64,000 bases of DNA from JAABUE01 sp037440925 (GCA_037440925.1 JBBITF010000009.1:1-64000), one strand, 5' to 3'. Numbered from the stretch's first letter, positions 31,431 through 40,432 are shown. Translations and numbers: made by a program. The notes: generated from the sequence alone by a model not told the origin.

Positions 31431-33827
31431 ATGAAATATCACATCCATAAAGCCGTTGTAGTCGGTGCAGGCACCATGGGGGCGGCGCTGGCGGCTCATC
31501 TTGCCAATGCAGGAATTCCTGTTACCTTGCTAGATATTGTCCCCAAAGATGCGCCGGCCGACGATAAGACGGCACGCAATAAGATTGTCAACGCCGGCCT
31601 GGAGGCGGCCAAGAAATCTCGGCCGGCCTCGTTCGGTTCTTCGGATCAACATTCGCTGGTCAAGACCGGCAACCTGGAGGATGATTTTGGGGTGATGGCC
31701 GAAGCCGATTTGGTCATCGAAGCCATTGTCGAGAATCTGAAAATCAAGCAAGGCCTGATGGAGCGCATTGATGCGGTTCGCAAGCCGGGCTCCATCATTG
31801 CGACCAATACCTCTGGCATTCCTATCAAAGATATTGCCGCCGGCCGTTCGGAGAGTTTCAAACAGCATTTCTTGGGGATGCACTTCTTCAACCCGCCGCG
31901 TTACTTGAAACTTCTGGAAGTCATCCCCACCGAGGATACTTTGCCCGAAGTGGTGGCATTCATCAAGCATTTTGGCGAATATCGGCTGGGGAAGGGCATT
32001 GTACTGTGCAAAGATACGCCCAACTTCATCGGCAACCGCGTGGCTTTTGGGACGGGCGCTTTTGCGCTTGATTACATCTTGAAAAACGGTTATACCGTTG
32101 ATGAAGTGGATGCCATCACCGGCCCGTTGATGGGGCGGCCTAAGACGGCCACTTTCCGCTTGATTGACCTGGTGGGCATTGACGTGTGGGAGCATGTCGG
32201 CAAGAATCTTGCGCCGGCCATCCCTTACGATACGTATGCCATGCCTTACCTGACTTCCGAGAAACCCAACCAATTGATTGCTACCATGGTCGAACGCGGC
32301 TGGCTGGGCAACAAGACGAAAATTGGCTTCTATAAGGAAGTCCGCACCGAAGACGGTAAAAAAGAATTCTATTCCCTCGACCTGGAGACGCTCGAACATA
32401 AACCCTCCCAAAAAGTGCGCTTCGACTCGATTGGAAAGGCCAAAGGCATCGAGAATCTGGGAGAGCGTTTGAAGGTGCTGCTGGGCGAGAGTGACAAAGC
32501 CGCTGAGCTCGTCAAGGCGCTGACGTACCAGGGCTTCCAATATGCTTCTGCGTTACTACCCGAAGTTGCCGATACGGGCAAGCCTATTGACGACGCAATC
32601 ACTTTGGGCTTTGGGCATGAAGCCGGCCCATTCGAGACCTGGGATATGCTCGGCGTCCAGCCGGTGGCTGAAGCGATGAAGGCTGCGGGCTATCCTCCGG
32701 CTGCTTGGGTAGAAGAGATGCTCAAGTCTGGCATCGAGACTTTCTATCAATATAAGGGCAATAGCAAGGTGGGCGTGTACGATGTCGTCCAGAAGAAATA
32801 TGTTCCCATTGAACGGCCGGCGGGCATGATCCTCTTGAGCGACCTCAAAGCCGCCAAGAAAGTCATCAGCGAAAATGCTGGCGCATCGCTGTATGAGATG
32901 GGCGATGGCGTGGCTTGCGTGGAGTTTCATACCAAGATGAACGCGCTCGATGATGATATTTTCAATATTACCATCGAAGCCCTCGATCGGCTTGATACAG
33001 AGTTTGACGGTCTGGTCATTGGCAACGAGGCCGATAATTTCAGCGCTGGCGCTAACTTATTCATGGTGGTCATGGCGGCCCAACAGGGCATGTGGGACAC
33101 GCTCAACGAGGCAGTTGCCAAATTGCAAAACCTGAATATGCGGATGCGCTACTCGCCCAAGCCGGTGGTCACTGCCCCGGCTGGCATGGCGCTGGGTGGC
33201 GGGTGTGAAGTTACCATGCACGGCTCGCGCATCGTGGCTGCCCATGAAACTTACATTGGTCTGGTGGAACTGGGCGCGGGCGTCATCCCGGCAGGCGGAG
33301 GCACAAAAGAATATATGCGCCGCATCATCAATCCGGCCATGCGCGTTGAAGGCGCAGAAGTGTTGCCTTTCTTGCAAAAAGCCTTCCTGCAAATCGGTCA
33401 AGCCAAAGTAGCCACCAGCGCTGCTGAGGCGCGGCAAATGGCTATTCTGGGCCCGGCCGACCGCATCGTCATGAATCGCGCGCACTTGCTCACCGAGGCC
33501 AAACGTGAGGTCCTGCACATGGTGGCTGCCGGTTACACGCCGCCCGCGCCGGAAATGATCTATGTAGCCGGTCGTGACATGCAAGGGGCGCTGCGCATCG
33601 GCGCGTGGTCATTCAACGCCGGCGGCTACATCACCGATTACGACTTGCACATCGCCCAAAAACTGGCCTACGTCATGACCGGCGGTAGCCTCACCAGGGC
33701 GCAATGGGTGAGCGAGCAATATGTCCTCGACCTGGAGCGTGAAGCCTTCCTTTCGCTGTGCGGTGAAGAGAAGACCCAGGCGCGCATGTGGTCGCTGCTG
33801 AACACCGGGAAGCCGTTGAGGAATTGA
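31431..33827 (+). CDS. fadN: 3-hydroxyacyl-CoA dehydrogenase/enoyl-CoA hydratase, FadN type
   Basis: A 798-residue bifunctional beta-oxidation enzyme. The N-terminal Rossmann domain has GAGTMG at 12-17 and the HAD signature GMHFFNPPRYLKLLEVIP; the HAD helical domains extend to about 470. The C-terminal part is a crotonase domain (about 485-700), with NALDDDIFN, FSAGANLFM and the oxyanion segment MALGGGCEVTMHGSRIVAAHETYIGLVELGAGVIPAGGGTKE. The HAD-first order is that of Bacillus FadN, opposite to E. coli FadB. It is preceded by AAGGAGAG and lies between acyl-CoA dehydrogenase and thiolase genes, as in fadNAE operons. Confidence 0.95.
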   Translation: MKYHIHKAVVVGAGTMGAALAAHLANAGIPVTLLDIVPKDAPADDKTARNKIVNAGLEAAKKSRPASFGSSDQHSLVKTGNLEDDFGVMAEADLVIEAIVENLKIKQGLMERIDAVRKPGSIIATNTSGIPIKDIAAGRSESFKQHFLGMHFFNPPRYLKLLEVIPTEDTLPEVVAFIKHFGEYRLGKGIVLCKDTPNFIGNRVAFGTGAFALDYILKNGYTVDEVDAITGPLMGRPKTATFRLIDLVGIDVWEHVGKNLAPAIPYDTYAMPYLTSEKPNQLIATMVERGWLGNKTKIGFYKEVRTEDGKKEFYSLDLETLEHKPSQKVRFDSIGKAKGIENLGERLKVLLGESDKAAELVKALTYQGFQYASALLPEVADTGKPIDDAITLGFGHEAGPFETWDMLGVQPVAEAMKAAGYPPAAWVEEMLKSGIETFYQYKGNSKVGVYDVVQKKYVPIERPAGMILLSDLKAAKKVISENAGASLYEMGDGVACVEFHTKMNALDDDIFNITIEALDRLDTEFDGLVIGNEADNFSAGANLFMVVMAAQQGMWDTLNEAVAKLQNLNMRMRYSPKPVVTAPAGMALGGGCEVTMHGSRIVAAHETYIGLVELGAGVIPAGGGTKEYMRRIINPAMRVEGAEVLPFLQKAFLQIGQAKVATSAAEARQMAILGPADRIVMNRAHLLTEAKREVLHMVAAGYTPPAPEMIYVAGRDMQGALRIGAWSFNAGGYITDYDLHIAQKLAYVMTGGSLTRAQWVSEQYVLDLEREAFLSLCGEEKTQARMWSLLNTGKPLRN

Positions 33828-33828
33828 G

Positions 33829-33917
33829 TTGTGTGCGTGTTTACATGGGTACTGTGTGTGCAGAGATAAGTACACAGGTATAAAGTACACACGTACACAA
33901 GTAACAGGTACACAGAT
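33829..33917 (+). repeat. GTACACA word tract with inverted halves
   Basis: About 90 bases made of GTGTGTG/TACATGGGTAC words in the first part and GTACACACGTACACAAG words in the second, so the halves can pair. It fills the gap between the FadN-type gene and the thiolase ribosome site (AAGGAGATG). Confidence 0.75.
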
Positions 33918-33933
33918 GATAAGGAGATGAAAT

Positions 33934-35121
33934 ATGGCAACTAGAGATGCTGTTATTGTCAGCGCGGCTCGGACGCCGGTTGGCAAGGCCAAGCGCGGCT
34001 CACTGGTCACGGTCAGGCCTGACGATTTGGCTGCTACCGTTATTGTAGAGTTACTCAAGCGGACGCCGGCTCTCGACCCCGCTGAAATCGAGGATGTGGT
34101 CTTTGGCTGCGCCTTCCCCGAAGGTGAGCAAGGTATGAACATGGCGCGTATGATTGCTTTGCGGGCCGGCTTGCCGATTTCCGTCCCCGGCGAGACGATC
34201 AATCGTTATTGCTCTTCGGGCGTGCAGTCTATCGCTCATGTTGCTTATGCCATCATGGCTGGCGACATCGAGGTAGCCATTGCGGGCGGCACAGAATCCA
34301 TGACCATGGTGCCAATGGCAGGTTACAAGTTTTCTCCCAATCCATACTTTGCCCAAGACCTGCCGCATTACTACACCAGCATGGGCATCACAGCCGAGAA
34401 CGTGGCTGCCAAGTATGGCATCAGCCGCGAAGACCAGGATGCCTTTGCCCTGCAATCCAACTTGAAGGCTGCCAAAGCGGTGGATTCCGGTCTGTTCGAC
34501 CCCGAACTTGTCCCTGTGGATGTGGAAATCGTCGAACTAGACGAGAACCACAAGCCGGTGACGCGCTCTTTCACGTTCAAACGCGACGAAGGGCCGCGCG
34601 GCGATTCCACGTTGGAAGGCCTGGCCAAGCTCAAACCGGCCTTCAAAGAGGGCGGCACGGTCACGGCCGGCAATTCCTCGCAGATGTCAGACGGCGCGGC
34701 CGCAGTGGTGGTCATGTCTGCTGAAAAGGCCGCCAAACTGGGCCTCAAGCCGCTGGCGCGCTTTGTCTCATTTGCTGTGGGCGGCGTCGAGCCGGAATTG
34801 ATGGGAATTGGCCCCGTTGCGGCTATTCCCAAGGCGCTCAAAAAGGCCGGCCTGAAACAGGAGGATATTGACATCTTTGAGTTGAATGAAGCCTTTGCCG
34901 CTCAGTCTCTGGCAGTGCTGCGAACACTGCAACTCGACCAGCAGAAGGTCAACGTCAACGGCGGGGCCATTGCTTTGGGCCACCCGCTGGGCTGCACCGG
35001 CGCAAAACTGACCACTCAGTTGCTCTACGAGATGGGACGCCGTAAATCAAAGTATGGCATGGTGACCATGTGCATCGGCGGCGGAATGGGCGCGGCGGCC
35101 GTGTTTGAGAATTTACAATAA
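33934..35121 (+). CDS. Thiolase of the fad operon (FadA-like)
   Basis: A 395-residue 3-ketoacyl-CoA thiolase. Nucleophile Cys93 in NRYCSSGVQSI, NEAFAAQSLAVL, ALGHPLGCTGAK with the base histidine, and CIGGGMGAAAVF with the second catalytic cysteine. It completes the beta-oxidation cycle with the dehydrogenases and the FadN-type protein upstream. A strong AAGGAG site follows the word tract. Confidence 0.95.
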   Translation: MATRDAVIVSAARTPVGKAKRGSLVTVRPDDLAATVIVELLKRTPALDPAEIEDVVFGCAFPEGEQGMNMARMIALRAGLPISVPGETINRYCSSGVQSIAHVAYAIMAGDIEVAIAGGTESMTMVPMAGYKFSPNPYFAQDLPHYYTSMGITAENVAAKYGISREDQDAFALQSNLKAAKAVDSGLFDPELVPVDVEIVELDENHKPVTRSFTFKRDEGPRGDSTLEGLAKLKPAFKEGGTVTAGNSSQMSDGAAAVVVMSAEKAAKLGLKPLARFVSFAVGGVEPELMGIGPVAAIPKALKKAGLKQEDIDIFELNEAFAAQSLAVLRTLQLDQQKVNVNGGAIALGHPLGCTGAKLTTQLLYEMGRRKSKYGMVTMCIGGGMGAAAVFENLQ

Positions 35122-35182
35122 CAAAAGACTCTAAAAGTCTCAAAGGCCTTTAGGATCTAATTTGATCGAAGGAGAAAATAAA

Positions 35183-35509
35183 ATGCCACTTACAATTGCA
35201 GACCTGATGTCCAAGATGCCCGGCGCGTTCCTGCCGGAAAAGGCCCCCGGGCTAGATGCTGTCATCCAGTTCAAGTTCACCGGCGCAGAAGCAGGAGATT
35301 GGTACGCCACCATCAAAGATGGTAAAGTAACTGTCGAAAAAGGGGAACATCCTTCTCCCAAGATGACCCTGACTGCCGACTCCAGCGACTATGTCAAGAT
35401 CTTCACGGGCGAGTTGGATGGGATGCAGGCCTTCATGCAGGGCAAGATTAAGTTAGCCGGCGATTTGAATTTGGCGATGAAGTTGACGCAGATGTTCAAA
35501 ATCCGGTAG
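35183..35509 (+). CDS. SCP2 sterol-binding domain protein
   Basis: A 108-residue single SCP2 domain: MPLTIADLMSKMPGAFLPEKAPGLDAVIQFKFTGAEAGDWYATIKDGKVTVEKG..., then LTADSSDYVKIFTGELDGMQAFMQGKIKLAGDLNLAMKL. These domains bind acyl chains or acyl-CoA, so it is likely a lipid carrier for the beta-oxidation enzymes encoded upstream. The start ATG at 35183 follows GAAGGAG. A small AGACT...AGTCT hairpin lies in the gap from the thiolase gene. Last gene of the operon, followed by a terminator. Confidence 0.92.
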   Translation: MPLTIADLMSKMPGAFLPEKAPGLDAVIQFKFTGAEAGDWYATIKDGKVTVEKGEHPSPKMTLTADSSDYVKIFTGELDGMQAFMQGKIKLAGDLNLAMKLTQMFKIR

Positions 35510-35525
35510 ATTTGTCTCTATTGAA

Positions 35526-35556
35526 CAAGACGCCCTGGAAACAGGGCGTCTTGCTC
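35526..35556. terminator. Terminator between convergent fad operon and ABC genes
   Basis: CAAGACGCCCTG, GAAA, CAGGGCGTCTTG is a perfect 12-bp stem with a tetraloop, followed by CTCTTCTT. It ends the fad operon and can serve the minus-strand ABC genes. Confidence 0.85.
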
Positions 35557-35609
35557 TTCTTGCGATAGGGGAGATGTTGCAGGCGTGCAAAGCGCCTCGC
35601 TTTTCCAGG

Positions 35610-36335
35610 CTATTCTCCTTTTGCCAGTTTTTCGATTTCTTTCCGGTCTTCGATGACCCGCACCAGTTTCCCGTCGCGCATTTGGAGCACTCGGTCTACG
35701 TACTTGCACATGCGTAGATCGTGCGTCACCATGATGCCGGCGCGTTCATATTCATGGATGAGGCGCGCAAAGGTCTCAACTACTTGGAAGGCGCGCTCGG
35801 TATCCAGCGAAGCGGTCGGCTCGTCGGCCAAGACTACGGCCGGGTTATGAATCAGGGCGCGGGCAATAGCCACACGCTGCTGCTGTCCGCCAGACATCTG
35901 ACCGGGCAGGTTGCGCAGGCGGTCGCCGAGTCCGAGGCGGGCTAGAAGTTCCGCCGCCCGTAGCCGACCGGCTTTGTCTGCCATCCCGTTCAGCCGCAGC
36001 ATCAATTCCACATTCTCTTGCGCTGTCAGGAACGGAATCAGGTTATTGGCCTGAAAAGTGAAGCCGATTTTCTGGCGGCGCAATGTAACCCGTTTTTTCT
36101 CATTCAGGCGAGACAAATCTTGACCGTCTATCAACACCTGACCGCTGGTAGGCATGAGTAAGGCCGCCAGAATGGACAACAAGGTAGTCTTGCCAGAGCC
36201 GCTTGGCCCTACCAGGGCAATAAACTCGCCAGAGCGTACATTGAATGAAACATCGTCAACGGCGTTGATGCTGACCCCGCCTTCAACGTTGAAAGTTTTG
36301 ACGACGTGATTGACTTCCAATACCACAGCGCTCAT
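35610..36335 (-). CDS. ABC transporter ATP-binding protein (MacB/LolD type)
   Basis: 241 residues. Walker A GPSGSGKTT, Q-loop FQANNLIPFLTAQENV, signature MSGGQQQRVAIARAL, Walker B VVLADEPTASLD and H-loop MVTHDLRMCKYVD are all intact. The closest class is the lipoprotein/macrolide exporter ATPases that pair with FtsX-type permeases, and such a permease gene lies 30 bases upstream. Start ATG at 36335 follows AGGAGAAACC. Exported substrate unknown. Confidence 0.93.
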   Translation of the reverse strand: MSAVVLEVNHVVKTFNVEGGVSINAVDDVSFNVRSGEFIALVGPSGSGKTTLLSILAALLMPTSGQVLIDGQDLSRLNEKKRVTLRRQKIGFTFQANNLIPFLTAQENVELMLRLNGMADKAGRLRAAELLARLGLGDRLRNLPGQMSGGQQQRVAIARALIHNPAVVLADEPTASLDTERAFQVVETFARLIHEYERAGIMVTHDLRMCKYVDRVLQMRDGKLVRVIEDRKEIEKLAKGE

Positions 36336-36364
36336 GGTTTCTCCTAACCGATTTTCAGATAGCA

Positions 36365-37525
36365 TTATGACAACTTCAAAGCCTTGAGCGGCTCGATGCG
36401 CACAGCGTAGATGACTGAAACCAGCCCGCCTAACGGGCCAATCGCCAACAGGGCAATCACCGCCAGCAGCGAGCGCGTGCCGTTGAAAGCCAGAGGAATG
36501 GTGGGCGGGAAGCCCAGCGAGAAAAGGTAGGTCAGGCCGCCGCCGATGGCCACGCCTAGCGCTGTCACGATCATGATTTGAACGATGGCTGACAGCCCTA
36601 CTGTGGCGTTAGACGAACCGATGGCTTTCAACACGCCAATTTGCGGCACCTTTTGCAACACTTGGATTTGAAAGAATCCGCCAATAACCAGAATGCCAAT
36701 CAACAGCGTGAAGCCGCCCTGCGTTTGTACCGTGCCTTGTTGGGCCGAATAGCCAGGAATGTTTTCGATGACGGTGGAGATGTCGGCCACCTCGATGTTG
36801 CTCACTTCTGCCAACAGTCGTTCGCGCACGGCTTCGATTTTCGATGGATCGCTCAATTTGACCGCAATGACGTTAGGATAGGGCGTCGAGTCGTTCAAGT
36901 CTGCTTCGGGCTGGGGGCGGATTTTTTCCCAAGTGGCCGGCGCCACGAAGATGGTCGGTTGGAAGAAGTAGGACTGCCGCCCCGTCAGCCCGACCACCTT
37001 TAACGTAAAGAACTGATCTTCTGTGCCTTGCGTGGAGCGGATTTTGATTTCATCTCCGATTTGGAGGCCGGTACGCAGCGCCACGCCTTGGTCAATGACG
37101 GTCTCGTACGCTTCGCCTCCACGAAAGGACCTGCCTCCGATTAAGGGGGGCATACCCGGTCTGCCAGGCTCTACCGCCAACAGCGAAATCTTGAGCGGCT
37201 CCTCCAGCGAGACAATTTGACTGGTGGATGTGAAGATTTGCCCGGCCTCCTCTACGCCCTCCACGCGCCGTACTGCGCGGATGGTGTTCACCTCCAAGCG
37301 GCTGGATGAAATGATAAAGTCCGATTTTTCCAGGAACACGACCAGGTGAGCGTCCAGATTAGCCACATATTGACGATTGCCATCGGCCAGACCCTCGCCA
37401 AGCGCCGCGATGAACAGCACCAGCAGAGTGATGAGAGCAATGACCAGCGCAACCAGCAAGAAGCGTCCCTTGTTGCGGTAGACTTCTTTGAAAGCCAAAT
37501 AGAAAGCAAGAAAAAAGTTTCTCAT
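36365..37525 (-). CDS. ABC transporter permease, FtsX/MacB type
   Basis: 386 residues. One N-terminal membrane helix (about 18-40, FLLVALVIALITLLVLFIAALGEG), a large extracytoplasmic MacB_PCD-like domain (about 45-250), and three C-terminal helices (about 265-290, 315-345, 355-380) forming the FtsX domain. Partner of the ATPase encoded directly downstream. No periplasmic adaptor or outer-membrane channel gene is present, consistent with a single-membrane envelope or a lipid-extraction role. Confidence 0.92.
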   Translation of the reverse strand: MRNFFLAFYLAFKEVYRNKGRFLLVALVIALITLLVLFIAALGEGLADGNRQYVANLDAHLVVFLEKSDFIISSSRLEVNTIRAVRRVEGVEEAGQIFTSTSQIVSLEEPLKISLLAVEPGRPGMPPLIGGRSFRGGEAYETVIDQGVALRTGLQIGDEIKIRSTQGTEDQFFTLKVVGLTGRQSYFFQPTIFVAPATWEKIRPQPEADLNDSTPYPNVIAVKLSDPSKIEAVRERLLAEVSNIEVADISTVIENIPGYSAQQGTVQTQGGFTLLIGILVIGGFFQIQVLQKVPQIGVLKAIGSSNATVGLSAIVQIMIVTALGVAIGGGLTYLFSLGFPPTIPLAFNGTRSLLAVIALLAIGPLGGLVSVIYAVRIEPLKALKLS

Positions 37526-37601
37526 ACGATTCCTATCCGTCCATCCTCCCCATTGTGTAAAAGGATTGCTTTGGGCGAAGATGAGCGTAATTTGATTGTC
37601 C

Positions 37602-38201
37602 CTACGGAGCCACCGGCCCCTCGAAAGGTTGCTTCCAGTCCATTCCCATCACACCATGCAGCAGCAGGTCAATGGGCGGGTGATCGGCAATATCATCGTA
37701 GTAAAACGGCAGGCGGATGCGGCCATCTGGGCCGATGATAAAGATTCCAGACATTTGCATGGCGTCTTGGCCGGCAGGCGGCATTTCGGGTTTCCAGCCG
37801 CGTTCTTCTTGCAAGCGTTTATTGGACTGCCAAACGCGCCATGACAAGAAGGTTTGCCAAATGGAAGCACGCTCCAGCCCATAGGCGCGGTAGGCTTGAC
37901 GTTCTGGGTCTGCCAGGCAGAGCAAGCCGGGGGCATACTGTTGGCAAAAAGAATGGGCCGCTTCGGGCGTTCCCTGGGTAACGAATGCCAGGCCGATGGC
38001 TTTTTGCTGGAACAAGGGCGCATTGTTGGCAAGCGCGGTGACCATCTCCTTGCATTGCGGGCAACCGAAGTGGCGCGTGAAAGCCAACACCAATACCTGT
38101 CCCTTCCACAAGGACGATAACCGTATGCTTTTGTTGTCCGTTTTTAATAATTCTAGGTCTGGCGCGGGGTCGTTGAATTTAAGATGGGCGAGTTTTGACA
38201 T
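37602..38201 (-). CDS. SelL-like peroxiredoxin (AhpC/TSA_2 family)
   Basis: 199 residues with a thioredoxin fold. The active site is FTRHFGCPQCKE (Cys47 and Cys50), the CxxC pattern of the SelL/AhpC-TSA_2 group in which some homologues use selenocysteine. A cis-proline region and IFIIGPDGRIRLPFYYDD follow. It probably reduces peroxides or disulfides in the cytoplasm. A strong promoter lies upstream (38284-38312). It is separate from the ABC genes further along the strand. Confidence 0.85.
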   Translation of the reverse strand: MSKLAHLKFNDPAPDLELLKTDNKSIRLSSLWKGQVLVLAFTRHFGCPQCKEMVTALANNAPLFQQKAIGLAFVTQGTPEAAHSFCQQYAPGLLCLADPERQAYRAYGLERASIWQTFLSWRVWQSNKRLQEERGWKPEMPPAGQDAMQMSGIFIIGPDGRIRLPFYYDDIADHPPIDLLLHGVMGMDWKQPFEGPVAP

Positions 38202-38283
38202 GGAGGCAATTTATCTTTCTTTTGAGTTTTCTCACTTGTTTAGGGGCAAGCGCTGGCAAACAGATTGTCTGAACTATAAATCT

Positions 38284-38312
38284 ATCTTATCACATTGCAC
38301 ATATATTGTCAA
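38284..38312 (-). promoter_or_regulatory. Promoter of the peroxiredoxin gene
   Basis: On the minus strand: TTGACA, 17 bases, TAAGAT preceded by TGA (extended -10). The transcript leader is about 75 bases. Confidence 0.75.
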
Positions 38313-38427
38313 TATTTAATCAAGAATTTGAAGGCTTTTTGGGCTTTTATGCCTGGATTCTACCTTCTGGTTGGGCAAAAAGTTTGCATTTTTGTTAATC
38401 CATCTCGAGACAAAGTGGACGGCTTGC

Positions 38428-38456
38428 TTGACACAATTTGTTGCATGTGCTAAATT
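38428..38456 (+). promoter_or_regulatory. Promoter of the roadblock/V4R operon
   Basis: TTGACA (38428-38433), 17 bases, TAAATT (38451-38456) with TGC directly before it. The rest of 38202-38530 is AT-rich and holds only this and the divergent peroxiredoxin promoter. Confidence 0.78.
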
Positions 38457-38530
38457 TGAAAAGCAATTTCTTTACCGCCAGCGATCTGGATATGCTGGAA
38501 TGCAACTAACCTTTTTTCAGGAGGGTTGTC

Positions 38531-38902
38531 TTGTCCAAGTCTCGTACGCAACAAATGGTAGACCGTTTGCGCGAGTTACAAGCCTCCTCGCCCGATATCG
38601 AGGCGTCGGCCGTAGTCAGCGTGGACGGGTTGAGCATCGCTTCGGCTTTGCCGCAAGGTGTGGAAGAAGACCGCGTGTCCGCCATGTCAGCCGCAATGTT
38701 GTCCTTGGGTGAGCGTATTGCTACCGAATTAGGGCGCGGCTCTTTGGAGCAGGTCTATATCAAAGGTGAAAAGGGATACGTTGTTTTGATGTCGGTGGGT
38801 CAAGAGGCAGTGTTGACCGCCCTGGCACGGGAACAGGCCAAGTTAGGCCTGATTTTCCTGGATATGCGTCGCGCCGCCGAAAATCTGGCAAAATTAATCT
38901 AG
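38531..38902 (+). CDS. Roadblock/LC7 domain protein
   Basis: A 123-residue single roadblock/LC7 domain: MVDRLRELQASSPDIEASAVVSVDGLSIASALP...VSAMSAAMLSLGERIATELGRGSLEQVYIKGEKGYVVLMSVGQEAVLTALAREQAKLGLIFLDMRRAAENL. These domains dimerise and regulate small GTPases such as MglA, though no GTPase gene is nearby. The start is TTG at 38531, because CAGGAGGG stands at ideal distance; an internal ATG eight codons on lacks a site. First gene of a four-gene signalling operon. Confidence 0.88.
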   Translation: MSKSRTQQMVDRLRELQASSPDIEASAVVSVDGLSIASALPQGVEEDRVSAMSAAMLSLGERIATELGRGSLEQVYIKGEKGYVVLMSVGQEAVLTALAREQAKLGLIFLDMRRAAENLAKLI

Positions 38903-38912
38903 TGGAGTACGT

Positions 38913-39548
38913 ATGAGCCCCATCCAAAAGAGCGGACTATACTATAATAACAAGTTTGGCTTGATCACCATCAAGTCTTTGGAAGAGGTGATGGGTAAGA
39001 ATGGATTGAACGCCATTCTTAATCTTGCCGGCCTGAACCATTACATTGACAATTATCCCCCTGACAATCTCGAAAAAGGCTTCGACTTTGCCGAACTTTC
39101 AGCCATTGGTGTGGCTTTGGAGGAGATGTATGGTCCGCGCGGCGGGCGCGGGCTGGCCTTGCGCGCGGGCCGCGCCACTTTCTCCGATGCGCTCAAGAAT
39201 TTTGGCGCTCTGGCCGGGGTGGCCGATTTGGCTTTTGTCGTCTTGCCCCTTCAGTCGAAACTTCGCATTGGTCTGCCAGCCTTTGCCAAAATCTTTACGC
39301 AACTTACAGACCAATATACCACCGTCGAAGAAAAAGACAACGAGTTCATTTGGACGATCCACAAATGCCCGGTTTGTTGGGGGCGCACAGGTGCTGATCG
39401 TCCGGTCTGTTTTATTGCGGTCGGCCTGTTGCAGGAATCGTTGAAATGGGTGTCGGGAGGCAATGAATTTCGCGTCAACGAGTCCAGGTGTGTGGCGATG
39501 GGCGACGAGGTGTGCGAATTCGTCATCCAGAAAGACCCAATTGGCTGA
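38913..39548 (+). CDS. V4R (4-vinyl reductase-like) domain protein
   Basis: 211 residues. The N-terminal half is helical (FGLITIKSLEEVMGKNGLNAILNLAGL). The C-terminal half matches the V4R small-molecule-binding domain, including the cysteines of KCPVCWGR, RPVCFIAVGLLQESLKWVSGG, and the terminal ESRCVAMGDEVCEFVI. V4R domains bind hydrocarbons or heme-type ligands in sensors. It lies 10 bases after the roadblock gene and 21 bases before the response regulator, suggesting it is the sensor input of this module (inference). Confidence 0.82.
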   Translation: MSPIQKSGLYYNNKFGLITIKSLEEVMGKNGLNAILNLAGLNHYIDNYPPDNLEKGFDFAELSAIGVALEEMYGPRGGRGLALRAGRATFSDALKNFGALAGVADLAFVVLPLQSKLRIGLPAFAKIFTQLTDQYTTVEEKDNEFIWTIHKCPVCWGRTGADRPVCFIAVGLLQESLKWVSGGNEFRVNESRCVAMGDEVCEFVIQKDPIG

Positions 39549-39569
39549 TTGATCGAAGGGGAGCCCGGC

Positions 39570-40424
39570 ATGGCAGAAGTCAAACATAAAATCCTGGTCG
39601 TAGAAGACGATCTCGATGTAGCCGAAATGTTGAACGCTTACTTTCGCGTCCAGGGCTACGAGGTGTTCACCGTGAATTGGGGAGAAGATGGCGTGCGTGC
39701 TTGCCAAACGGTCAACCCCGACCTGGTGGTGCTGGACATCCGCCTGCCTGATATTGATGGCTATGAAGTCGCCAGACGCTTGCGTACCGACCGCCGCACA
39801 CAAGATATTCCCATCATCTTTTTGACTGAAAAACGGGAGCGCGCCGACCGGCTGCATGGGCTGGAATTGGGCGCCGATGACTATATCACCAAGCCGTTCG
39901 ACGTTCAAGAGTTGCGTTTGCGTGTGCGCAATGCCCTGCGGCGCGTCAGCCAGGGTTCGCTCACCAATCCTGTCAGCGGTTTGCCGGATGGCGCCTTGGT
40001 GGATGAGCGCTTGAGCGAGGCGTTGGGGAAAAGCGGACTTTCTCTCTTGTTGGTTTCGCTCATTAACCTGGACATCTTCCGTGATGCCTATGGCTTTGTG
40101 GCCTCCGATGATGTTATGCGCGCTGTCAGCCTGATGATCCATAACGCCATGCGCGAAGTGGACGGTTCTGAGGACTTTGTCGGTCATTTGACGCCTACGG
40201 ATTTTGTGTTGATCGTTTCTTCTGCTAACTTGTCCATTTTGGGGGAACGTGTGCGCAGCCGCCTGGAACAATCTCTGGATTATTTTTACCCTATCAAAGA
40301 TCGCGATCAGGTTTCTCGTCGTAACGACCGCTTGTTCATCAAAGTCGTCGAAGTGCCTTCTTTGAGCGGCCGTTTCCCCAATGTCGAGGCTTTGAAGAAG
40401 GAACTGTTACGCCTGATTCGCTAG
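39570..40424 (+). CDS. Response regulator with degenerate GGDEF domain
   Basis: 284 residues. The receiver domain (1-120) has the acidic pocket VVEDD, the phospho-acceptor Asp56 in VVLDIRLP, and the conserved Thr and Lys (FLTEK, ITKPFD). The C-terminal part (about 128-284) has a GGDEF-like outline (NPVSGLPDGALVDERL...DIFRDAYGFVASDDVMRAVSLMIHNAM), but the GG(D/E)EF site is replaced by HLTPTDFVL. It is therefore predicted to be catalytically dead and to act as a nucleotide-binding or protein-interaction module. No histidine kinase is adjacent. Confidence 0.87.
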   Translation: MAEVKHKILVVEDDLDVAEMLNAYFRVQGYEVFTVNWGEDGVRACQTVNPDLVVLDIRLPDIDGYEVARRLRTDRRTQDIPIIFLTEKRERADRLHGLELGADDYITKPFDVQELRLRVRNALRRVSQGSLTNPVSGLPDGALVDERLSEALGKSGLSLLLVSLINLDIFRDAYGFVASDDVMRAVSLMIHNAMREVDGSEDFVGHLTPTDFVLIVSSANLSILGERVRSRLEQSLDYFYPIKDRDQVSRRNDRLFIKVVEVPSLSGRFPNVEALKKELLRLIR

Positions 40425-40432
40425 GAGACCGA

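Noticed and set aside
31358..33917. CRISPR-like arrays in the repeated spacers of the fad operon
   Set aside because: The repeated words are under 12 bases, imperfect and contiguous, with no regular spacers and no cas genes in the window.
38202..38530. Additional gene in the 329-base gap between the peroxiredoxin and roadblock genes
   Set aside because: AT-rich with two divergent promoters and no frame with a ribosome site; best read as a regulatory region.
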